Of a stretch of DNA of 64,000 nucleotides, positions 48,418-59,937 are shown one piece after another. The notes beneath the pieces were generated by a model that worked only from the letters and a program-made list of their open reading frames with translations, did no database searches and was not told where the DNA came from. Position 1 is the stretch's first letter; each line of letters starts with the position of its first letter. Both the position numbers and the translations under genes were made by a program. The stretch is from positions 62,001 through 126,000 of the forward strand of contig JAOVVO010000078.1 of NCBI GenBank assembly GCA_028564675.1, given 5' to 3'. The DNA comes from Onchocerca lupi (Eukaryota > Nematoda > Chromadorea > Rhabditida > Onchocercidae).

Positions 48418-51400
48418 ATGCAGCAAGACCGTTTCACCATTGTGCTTGGATTCTTTTGTCATGTAACGGAAACATTGAAGATTAAATTTCAGAGATTATT
48501 TTACAATTTTAATGTACAATTTTTATGTTATATTTTCTGTTTCTTATTTCATAAAATATAGAGTAATCTATTGTTATTTCAAATGTTATATTAGAATCCG
48601 CCAAATACCGCTTATATCACAATATTTCAGTATCAGTTCTTTGAATTGAAGTACCATCATTTTAATCATTTTTTAACATCGATATTCAATCTTTGTATGC
48701 GATCCAGATAATTTATTTACAGGTAGGAAAACTTATCTAGCAGAAAGTAATTATGCTATATTGAAAATTATTCGAAAATTTTCACTGAAAATCCTCCAAT
48801 AATATTTATTACTATTTACCAATAGTACATTATTATTGCAGATACCATTATTGTTGCTGTAACGTTTACTGAATACTACCATCATTACTCTCTTTTAATC
48901 ATTTGCCATTAGCAAATTTCACCGGCTACATTTCTCATCAAATTTTATAATTTAACAAGTTTATTTTGCAAGCTTTTTTTTTTCACTGCCGCTTCACTAT
49001 CGCATTTTTGGAATAATGACAGCTCGCTCAACATATTTTTGCCAAATACAGGTTCATTCATTCAAATAACTTAATAGTTGATCTTTTAAATACCTTCGTT
49101 TGATTTTGAATCTTTAAATGAACTTCAGTTGAAGTTTATAATTATTATAATCTGAATCTTTTACAATCTTACAAAGAAAGTAAAGTCGAGTATGAATCTA
49201 AGTGAACCTTGTATTAGAATATTCAACTGTGAGTCTCAAACAATCTCATTCAGAAAAAAATTCTGCCAAATTTGATGAAAATTGTTCTATCGCTTTTCTC
49301 AGTCTGTTTTCAAACTTCTTTGAGTACATCATAAAACTTATTCGTTTATCTGATACACAATAGCCAGTAGCTATCTGCCATTTGTACACTAAAATATAAA
49401 ATATTTTGTATTTATTTGTCGAAAATAAAAAAAGTGAAGAAAATAGGAACCGATTGACTATTTATTTTCTGTTTATTTTATGGTACTTTCAGGCATGCAA
49501 TGTGATATTGATCATAGTCGGCCTTACAGCTATAGGCCTTGCTGCGACTCAGTTTTTGGGTGTTTCTCTTAACAATTACCGGTTAATGATTCAAATATTT
49601 TGTATTTATTTGTCTTTTTTGCGCTAATATTTACTGAATAATGTATGCTCAGAAGGAGTTAATGCTTTGAAGTACCATCAAAAGATATAACTTCTGCGTG
49701 GGATGCTGAGTAATAAAAGAATTGTGAAAAGAAAAAAAAATTTTTCCAGTTTCAATTTTCAAAACTTTTGTTTCTTTCATTCCTAATCATTGAATATACT
49801 TAGGAAAGTTAATATATTCCAGGAAGATTGATCTACGACTGCTAAACTGGATTTATGTACTTGCTGGCCTAGTAGGCCTCTATACCTTGTTTCGCAACCA
49901 TGGAATTTCTGTGGCAAAGACAATACACTGTGTATCAATTGCCGTCGCCATCTATTCCATAGCATTCTACTGTGTCACACTTTTCAGGGTAATTACGATG
50001 ACAAGTAAAGTTATGATGTAGTAGGATTTCCCGGCGGATGTTTACAGCTTCCATTCTTGAATGGAAAATTTTATGATGCTTTAAAATTTAATTTTTGTAC
50101 TTGAGACTATGAAATAGAAATTATTCATATTTTCCATCATATCACTTTTGCAAGTATTATCTAGATAGTGCATTTGCACGATGCTAATCCTCAAAATGAA
50201 ATGCAATACCGTGAAACTAAAGAGAACTTTACGGCAAAGTTGGTCATCTGCTCTCTCATGATTTTTGTACCAGTTATCGCTTGTTTAGCGGCAATCGTTG
50301 CTGCCGCACTTCTCGACCGCCTTATCTTTGTCAGCCAACCTACTTGGTCAAACTACTCGGTGAGTAGTTGCAAGAAATTTTTATACTTGCTAGATGTTCT
50401 TATAATTATAATAGCATATATATATAAGTACATGCTCTCCAGTAACTGGAAGAAGTTCTTGGAATATGCCGAAGTGGAATCTGATGTATCGTTCTGAATG
50501 TTTCTGAAGGATAGAATCACCACTCGATAATTTGGTCTTTTTGGTCTTTTGAAATTCTTTGCCTCTATTCTAGACTTTTCAAGCCAGCTGTTTTTTAATG
50601 TAGAAAATCCTATATCTTTTCTTTATTTGATTTTTGTTAGCAACATAACCTCACAATATTGACAGGTCTGTAAATAGAATAGGATTTGAAACTAAGAAAT
50701 TTAAATGGCCTACAATTTATAGTGTGATCAGAATAAGAAATATCGAGCGAATCGCCGAGGCCTCACAACGTTGGCTGCCATAAAATTGTTCCTGGCATTA
50801 TGCACTCTAGCTTTGGCTATTTTCCTCGAATATGAACATCAACTAGTTAGTTTTTACTAGTCTCATTAACACTTATTATCAGGAAATAACTCTAGACTTT
50901 TTAAACTGGAAAAAGTAATCTGTGAGAACAGTTTTATTTTCACTTTTAGTCCGATCGTTAATTCCATTTTTGTTTCAGATTTCAAGTAAAGACCCATTCA
51001 TATTGATCGGTCTCGATCACATTGCTGCGCTGTTGTCAGTTATCAGCTCAATCGTAGATTTGCATTCGACTGTCATCAATAGACAACCTGCAGCTAATTT
51101 TAAGGTATTGTTTCCCCCTGTCTTGAATTTATAATTGCATATGCATTTATCGACTTTTAAATCATATTATATCATAGTCTTACTGTTGTTTATTACACAG
51201 TAGATAGGAAAGAACTTATTTTGTAATTAGTGAAATGAATAGATTTGCAGGTTGCGATCGGAATGGCTGTGATTGCAGCAGTATGGTGCCTTAAATCATT
51301 GGATATTGAAATCTATCCCTATTACTATAATGATATTCAGATGTGGCGAGAAGTGAATGCATTTATTCGGAATGGTACTCAAAGTTAGTCTCCGCTTTCT

Positions 51401-54400
51401 TTTATCGCCGCGAGTTGAAGTTTTTCTTCTCACTTCTCCATCCTTGTTTCTGCGATCGTTTTTTACAATAATTCATTTCTTTCCTCCAAAGACCGATAAA
51501 TGAAGAAAAATAAAGTTGACAAATTTTGAAGTTTCATTTCTCTCCATTTCTTTCCTCTTACGTGAAACATATCTTTTTGAGAATTTAGATTGTGTATTCC
51601 TAGTAAATTTGATACAAAAGCAGAAATGATATTTTTTGTAACAAGATTCTAATTCTTTTATTCTGTATCATTTTCTTATTGTTCTAAATTGTAGCATTAT
51701 CGATCCATGATACAGCAAATCGAATTTATTTGATCATCGTTGTGGAAGGTATTTTGGTGGCCTTGTTTGCTCTGCTTTTCGGTTTAAATTTGATGTCTGC
51801 TATTCAAGCTAGTGAATGTATCCAGCACGAATACTATAACGAAAATTCGATGATCAAAAAAAATACAGCATTACAGAGCAGGTCCGTCTACATCATTTTT
51901 CAAGTTATAGTTGCCAGATTCTCAGATGTGCACGATTTTTACATATTTTCAACTAAAATAATGTTTCTAACTGATTCGGAGGATTTTAAATGAAGGAGAA
52001 ACAAGCTAGAATCTCATTTGTTTCTCATTCGAAAGACAAACAAAAGGGTTTGAAGCTAACATTTAGCAAAGAAGAATAGAAAATAACTCGAAAGTTCAGA
52101 TTAGAATGAATAAAATCATTATTCGTTAAATCAGTTTCAATCGATTGGGAATAGATTTTTTCTTCAATAATTGTTGTAGATGTCTGGGGCTATTGCATTT
52201 CATTTGTGGATTGTTATTAATGGCACTGGTAATAGTTGGATTAATTGATGTTACCTGGAATGCTAATTATATTGGTGCTGATTTAATGTGGCTTACCGTC
52301 TTGTTCTTTGCTACAGGCATATTATACATTACACATTCTGAGTAAATTTTTAAAATAATTCTTCGTTTAAGCTAGGATTGGTTTTCATTGAATTCTGTTT
52401 TGGCTATGTATTTTAAAATTCAACACTGAACAAGAGATGGCAGTTTTATCATCATATTATATTCTCGGTCGAGTTTGCCAAATTCACATAGTATCTTAAG
52501 GATGTCATTCCCTATTTTGATATTTCCAAATATTAATTGGGTATTGTAATATAGTGAAAAATGATGATAACGTCCTGACATTAGTTTAGGAGGAATTGAT
52601 TGATATCATCGCATCAAATAATTGGTTCATTTTTTGTTATAGCTCGCAATTGTCGGCGCATTTTCTGCTTGGTTTCATTTGTTTCACATGCGCTCTAGAA
52701 AAGACGTGTTCAAGTATCAATCTCACATATCAATCTGCAACTTATCCTGCTTTTATAAATGGTCCTGACGATGCCTTTTTCGGACGACTAATTTTGCATT
52801 GCATGCAGCTTGCGGTAAATATTGTCAATATAATTAATTACTTTTACATTCAAAGTGATAAACACCTAACAAGCAGATCTAGGCGAATAATAATGCAATA
52901 TGAAAATGACGAGGAATTTCTTTTTAAATTGGATGAAAATTACATTATTGGCAAAATGATTTGTTAGTTTATCGATTTTTTGATCAGTGAATAATTTCTT
53001 TTCAGTTGTTACTACTCGCCATTTTTATTATGAAAAGCAGTTAGAAATCATATTCAGAATCAAATAATCATATTTTTGCCTTTGAAAATACTTTTTTAAG
53101 CAATCGTAAAATTCTTGTCAGTTTACTAACAGATTAGTATTATTTCGATATATATATATAGTGGTAAGCATTGGGAATTATAGAATATATTTTGAGCTGA
53201 GGTTTACTGAAAATCTCATTTTTATTATGAAGTTTCAGCAAGAAATACAAATTCACATTTCAGATTCTATCCTTGGAAACTCTTGCGGGATTTTTTTCCG
53301 TCATTGTATACGGTAATGCGCTTCGACGGCGATATCGCCACACAGTGAAGAATTCCATATGTGGGCATTTATTGAACTTCCTTGTTATTTTGACTTTAAA
53401 AAACTGCATTGAAATGCAGTCATCCGAGTTGAACTTTAAATTTTAAATTAAGTAGAGGTCATACCAGCTTGCGGTGCATAAACTTTGCGAGATAAACTTT
53501 CCTGCTGAATGACTTAACAGCAAAGACAGAAAAGTACGATTGCGAAAAGCAAGCATGCTTTTCTGCCTTCGTTGTTAAGTTATTTAGCTAAAAAATCTAT
53601 GTAAAGGTGGTTGAAATACGAAAGCCATTAGAAAAAATTATGCAATTCTTTAGAGTTAATAAAAGTAATAACATAGGTCAAAGGTCATATATGATAGAGA
53701 AATGGATTTCAAATTCATATTCCCTGCTCATCTAATTTGTTACTGTCCAATATCATTGCTACCTGATGAAAGCAATAATATTAATAAATTGAGGTATGCA
53801 TCTAATATTACTTCTGGGCAACATGTTTTATGGTATAGTACTTGTTGGTTGTCATATCGTATTCACACTCACTTACTGGCTGTTTTCTGAATCGCTCGTT
53901 GAAATTCCGTTTTTCCGCATGGGTAATGGTCTGCTGGTGCTCGGTATTTCCATCTTGCAGGTTAGTGAGCTGCTTGTACTTTTTCTTCTCTAAGAAAATC
54001 AGTTAATATCAAACAATTCATAGTTTTGGGAGTTGCAGCATTTTCCGTTTTCTTGATTTACTTAATAATGAAATGTGTTTTATTCAGGCAATGACAATAT
54101 GCTATCCGGCATTGTTTTTTTCGGTGACAATACTCAACGTTGTTGCTGCTTCAATAGCTTTATTCATGATTAGTTACGCAATATCCAACACTTACTTTCT
54201 GGTATTTCATTTTATTTCCTTAATTTTAAATATTTTTAGAAAGCCTGCTGTTATTTTGCAGATTTCAGCACCATTTTCAGACTGTTAACATGATACATCT
54301 TTAATGAATTTAATTTAGGCAGTGCTGTTGTTTACAGTTGAAGGATTGCGTTGGATAATTATTGAAGTGGCTTTGATTTTGACTGCTTGTGCCGCTGTTG

Positions 54401-56081
54401 CTTGTGTTATGTGCACATTTTGTTCCACATTTGCTGTCGTTTGGTTTGATTTTCAAACTTTTTTGAATGGAAGTTAATTTTTAATTAGAATTTCTTGCAT
54501 TGTTATTCATAAAAGTAAGATTTGATACCGAAAAGAAAAAAAATTTGTTTTCCGCAATTTTATCGTATTGCGACAGATAGCAAATTTTCATGAAATGCCA
54601 AAATGTCAGAATATTTCAATGCAATTAGTGAGCAGCTACTACTACCCATCGATGTTTTCAAAAAAAGGATCATGGTGCCAGCCATTTTCTAATTTTTCTT
54701 TTTATTCACAAATTGATTCTGTTATTCATAGTAAGGCTTGAAATTCATCTATTTCGAATATTGAAGATTTTTTGAAGTTTTCAGGAAGTTTCTAAACTAA
54801 CAATGAATCGATAATCCATGATTTAAATTTCTGTTTCTTAGAGATCTTAAGAAATTACACTGCGTTTGATGTATATATTTAATCAGTTTGTTCTCTTTCC
54901 AAGTTTATTTTTAGTTCAAAAAAATGATTTTCATTTTCTTTTAATTTAAATTTTTATGAAAATTGTGATTACGAATCAGGTTCCTATACACAGTGCATCG
55001 AAATCCCAAAAGTGGCGCATCAACTACCATACTGTGTGATGAGAACAACTACGGTACTCTGCGAACATTGGTCAGCCCACAGCTGCAGGTATTTCCTTTT
55101 AAAGTATTTGAATAAAGCTTAAATATTTACTAATCATTTCATTTCGATGTTTCGAGTAATTTTTCTTAACGAATTGATCAGTGATCAATCGGTTGCTTTC
55201 TGTTAATGTTGATCGCTGAACATCAATTCCAATAGTTTCTAAGTCTGAAAATGCTTCTTCAATTGATCAACTTATTGTAGATACAGCACTAATTAACAGT
55301 TCACAATTTTCAATTATTTAAATTGGAATAAGAATATTTCCAATAAAGTATGATTGACTGGACAGCATTACGCTAGATTGGGAATATTTTTATTTCATTT
55401 CTTGACGACTGATGAAATTAGAATTTTGAATTTTACGTTGAGATTTAGACACCACCAGTTCGACACATGGAGGAACAATCGATTTATTGGTCAACAGATG
55501 AAAATCCATATTATTATCAGGCTTCGAAACGTTATTATGATCAACCTTATACGATTGACTCAGGGTATGCTTTTCCATTTTTCCAATTTTATCATTTCAT
55601 AACATCTTTGGAATTTAAGTTTGTAATTGTCTGTAGAGTTTTTTTTAGACGATTTATTTATAAGTTTTCTATTGAATTCAGTTATAGTATTATCTCAGTT
55701 TTTTCTTTCAGGTCCTTTTTCAAAATGAATTCTACCATTATGTAAAATTTTCAGCTTTAGTTTGCTTATTCAAATTAAATTCAAAAATCGTGAGAATTAC
55801 ACGCACTACAAAAAATCAGATCAGACTTTGCTATTTGTTTTGATGAAGAGAGATTGTAATTTCTTGATCAGACGACTTTGCAATGCAAGATGAATACTTC
55901 TTAATATATATTAACAATGATGGTTTGCAGATTTTATGGATATGGATTCGTCAACCCACAAATGTTCGATTCGTCATATGCCATGATGGGTATGAGCAGT
56001 GGTCGAATTGATTCCGGACGGTATTTTCGAAGCGTTAATTCCTCCGCTGCGCAAACTAGAATTGGACATGTATTCAGTTAA
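48418..56081 (+). CDS. Polytopic membrane protein, four tandem four-helix units
   Basis: I do not recognise a named family. Seventeen exons chain in consistent phase to 763 residues: 48418-48462, 49493-49581, 49823-49988, 50165-50359, 50723-50845, 50979-51104, 51251-51383, 51695-51881, 52180-52341, 52643-52814, 53264-53360, 53794-53960, 54088-54201, 54319-54472, 54994-55088, 55449-55564 and 55931-56081. About 16 hydrophobic helices fall into four groups of four. Each group opens with a similar helix, for example LGFFCHACNVILIIVGL and LGLLHFICGLLLMALVIVGL. Sequons NFT, NGT and NLT sit in the loops before the fourth helix of units 1-3. Basic stretches (NKKYRANRRG, LRRRYRHTVK) follow helix 4, as expected for cytoplasmic sides. 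The C-terminal about 120 residues are soluble and Tyr-rich (YYYQASKRYYDQPY). Weak points are the first exon and the acceptor before exon 12 (aattgag), where two separate genes are possible. Confidence 0.72.
53512..53580 (+). ncRNA. miRNA-precursor-like hairpin (candidate)
   Basis: A 25-base arm (53512-53536, beginning acttaacagcaaagacag) pairs with 53556-53580 (beginning tgcttttctgccttcgtt) around a 19-base loop. By hand alignment there are 21 Watson-Crick pairs, two G:U wobbles and two A:C mismatches. The size and imperfect pairing resemble an animal pre-miRNA. It lies on the sense strand of the 433-base intron between exons 11 and 12 of the polytopic membrane protein. I could not match it to a known miRNA. 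An inverted repeat of transposon origin is the alternative. Confidence 0.45.
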
Positions 56082-59000
56082 GAGTGAGCATTACCGTCGA
56101 AATCAGCAATTCACATGAGACAGGACAATTCAATGTTGATATCAATTGTTCTTCGATTTGGTTATGATAAATCTTTCGATTTTCACTTCCTCGCAACAGA
56201 ATTCCTTGTATTTTAGATTCAACCTTAAATTTAAGATTTAAAATTCGAATAATTTATATTGCTTGAAAATCTTCGAGTGATTACAACAAAACTGAAATTT
56301 ATCGCCAAATTATTAGAGGAACTGAAATTTTGACTTTGAACTTGTGTACCAGTAATTCATTTTAGTTTCAAATGACTTTTAAACCGTTATAAAGAATCAT
56401 CATTTGCCTTCTGAAAAAACAAAAGTTTTATTTCGTCTAAAATCATGCTGCATACAAGGCCTTATCTTATTTTTTTTTTGTATTAATTTTGTTACATTGA
56501 TATTGTGATAATGGTACCGTGCTTTCAGTGAATTTTCTTAAATCCATGTTGAATTTGCTTGTTATACATTCAAACCTTCTGAATGCTCAAAATTTCAAGA
56601 CGATAGTGTTGATAATTTCTTTCATATAAAATAGACATTTGTTATTTTGTTTTAATTTCGATCATTTTTATGCTTAAAAGAAGATGGGTAAAAGTAATTT
56701 TATTAAAGAAATCAGAAATCAAACTGTTCTAATAACCTTTCCAGGATTGTTGAAGTGTTTTGTGCAAATACATTCGGATTTTGGTGCGATTATCTAGCAA
56801 GTTTGATAGTTGCCATCAAATTACTTCGTTCAATCTCAGTTGAAATTCGTTATCACTTTTTAAGCTTTGGAACTTTATTTTGATTGATTCTCAAAAAATA
56901 GCTTTCGCAATATTTTACATTCAGTAAGATTTATTTTAAAATCCCTAATCCATGCAATTTTGTCTTTTAATGTAGTTGAAAATCTTGTGATTCATATCAG
57001 AAACTGAAAACTGATTCTGCTTAAGCCAAATTCCTTTTGGATATTTGTTAGAATTTCCAGATTTGTTAAGATTAAGTGTGCATATTATATTGCTGATGCG
57101 ATGATTTAACTCAGTTGACTTTATACCTTTTCAGATCATTTATATTTTGCAATCAGACAAAGTACTGTTATTTTTACATCTATCAGTTTCTTACCCATTT
57201 TTCAAGAGTAATTGATAACATATAGGAGTAATTAGTAACCGCACAAGAAAAAGCATTTTCAGCTTTCGCCAAGCAGAGATAAAATTCTGCATCTTTGCAG
57301 TACTTCTATCAATCTCGAATGTTTATAAGTTTTATATTTGTTACATATCACCCAATTCTTTTGTTTTCTGCTTGGAATACTGCCAATCTGTGCTTTATCT
57401 TTGATGAATGAAGTAAACAATGATCTTGCTATGTTTGCATTACTTCATTTGAATACAGTTGATGAATTTATACTCATCCAAGTTAAGTATGATGTGCAGT
57501 TAATGAATATTTTTACAGAGATTTGTGCAAAAAATTATTTGAACATCTTCCTTATTCAACTTTACAATAATATTTTGAAAGTTGATGCAGTCACGTTTCG
57601 TTTGCTGTAAAATCTTTTCACATGATTCGGTCTTTTCGACATCGATGAAGTTTAAATCGTACAGGAAAAGCATCTGATGAATTATCGTAGCTTGTGTTTT
57701 GAATACGGCACCACTGGTGATGTCTGGACATTTGCGAACAATTTTTAATCTGAAAAGGCAATTACTGTCGTAGTTTGATGATTGCAAAGCTGAAATTCTC
57801 CATCTTTGTGTTCTTTGGAACACGATAAAAAATATGCATTACAACGAAATTTTTCTGCTAAAAATGGCATCAAATAGTGAAAAACAATGAAAGCAACAAA
57901 CAAACAACAGATTGATGAGGAATTTCCCACCAACTGATGTAATGAGTATTATTCTCAGACTATTTTCTAGTAAGTGACCTGCATAAATGACCTCTGGTAT
58001 TTAACTGTCATAGTCGGCTAAAATTCATCCTAACCTTGTAACAACAGAGAATAGTTATCTTATCTCTCTGCTGTTCCATCCGTGATATTTTTTTCAGTAT
58101 ATTTTCCCGCAGTATACTTAGCACGGGAAAGAAAGAAGAATATTTCCAACATCCATCGCTGCACGATGTAACATGCGAAAGAGAGGAATTGTTTTATATT
58201 CATCAGTAAATGAATAAATCGGTATTTCAAAGAAGGTCCATTTGCAATGATTCTGGGAATTTATAAACGATTTCCTAAAACTGTAAGGTACCAAACGGGA
58301 AAGGAAATTCGGATCGAGAAACTTGTTTTAGTTGGAATGGGAAACTTACCAAAAAGTCGTATTTAATATGAATCGCTGCTTGTTTTTTACAGAATATAGT
58401 TTCAATTATTTTCAGTCTTTTTCTTGCTTTCTTACAAATTCTTCTACATACTCCATATTCCTCTATCACAGCTCTGCGGTTATATGGATCGATTCTGATC
58501 CAGCATGCACTTTTGATCATACCATTCACTTTGTAGCTTGAAGTTAAACCCTTTTACTGCAATAAATCTATCATACAAACGATTGGGTTTCATAAAATAT
58601 TTGCGAAAAATTTTATACTTAATCATGTTTGCAAATTCCAGTCTGAAACATACTTGGCTGCGATAATGTCAACTTTGCCTTTATTTAATCTCGGATAAAT
58701 GTCAAGCGATAACCGATTGCTCCTGGAAACAACCATTAAAGCTTGACAAATGGAAACAACCAGCTCCCAATTCATTTGAATTAAACAATAAACAACTTGA
58801 AAAAGAGAAGCGCTTTTCTTTGTTTCGAAGAACTTGCCCTAAATAGCTAGTTTGAATTAATTTCACTCATATATTCTTCGGACTTTTAAATCGTAATTCA
58901 GAATTCAGCTTCAACTTCCGTTGATTTCTCTCGTTTTATTACCCTTGATTCCAGTTCAATTTGTTTTTTAGTAGCAAAGTCATCATTACATATATATATA

Positions 59001-59884
59001 GTTTTTAATATTCTGTATTCATGATGAAGCAAATTATTTCAGTTAAGTGTGAATTATCATTTCTCTATACTTACCCTCATCATGCTAAGTTTCTATGACT
59101 ACAGATGCTGTCATTATTCCAAAACTCTGCAAGCAATTAAGAAAGAACCTCAGCCGACCATTTTGTGTTGAGAGACAAAATTTTATCAAGAATATTTAAT
59201 GATTCAGATTTGCGAATTCAGTTTGGAATGCACTTTCTCGCATCCTAAATATCATGATTTCCAGTTTTCGAACACTTCTAAATAAATATTCCAGGATAAT
59301 TTACTGCGATATCTAATTATGCTAGTTAAGATTTTTAACTGATAATTTAGATATGTCAAAAGCGTTTACAAAACTGCCTACTTTTATTAGTAATTTAAAT
59401 TTTTTGATCCTAACTGATTTGAGATTCCAAGACATGATTTCGTCTGCAGTTCAATATTGTTTTAAACTTTGTTATTCTTAGCGTAGTATTGTGCCTAATC
59501 TGCTTGAATCAGATTCAAAGCGAAAGCGATTGCAGTGTGACTATATGAAATCCAGATTTTTAATTATTTCTTAATATTCTATTTTTATGCAGGGCTACAA
59601 TATTTCTTAACGCGAAACAATCAAAATTGAGCAAAGACTTTACACTATTTGTCAAATGTTAGAGAAATTTATGTAAAGAAAAGTCAAAAGGATGTACACA
59701 TGACCCGCAAATACATCAGGTATTGGCACTGATATCATGAAACCTTCGTGATCACATTAAATGAAAGAGCACAGCAAAACAATTCGTCTGGCGCGATTTT
59801 AGACGATTCATCATTCAGAGTAATGAGCGGTCTGATCTGTGATACAAAGCTTTCAGAAGTTCATTCAATTATTCCCTATATTTC
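56082..59884. other. Convergent intergenic region, possible minus-strand exons
   Basis: No firm gene lies between the plus-strand membrane protein gene and the minus-strand TRAPPC9 gene. On the minus strand, 58350-58529 is open (NGMIKSACWIRIDPYNRRAV and onward) and ends at a strong gtaagt donor. A good acceptor (ttgccttttcag) at about 57756 opens onto further open sequence. I could not fix one frame or a start, so no gene is called. Confidence 0.4.
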
Positions 59885-59890
59885 TTTATT
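59885..59890 (-). terminator. Candidate poly(A) signal of TRAPPC9
   Basis: AATAAA on the minus strand lies about 48 bases after the proposed stop codon at 59938-59940. Confidence 0.5.
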
Positions 59891-59937
59891 TTTTAGAAAA
59901 TAACATTTTTCAAACTTCATTCTTATCTTAAAAGCTT

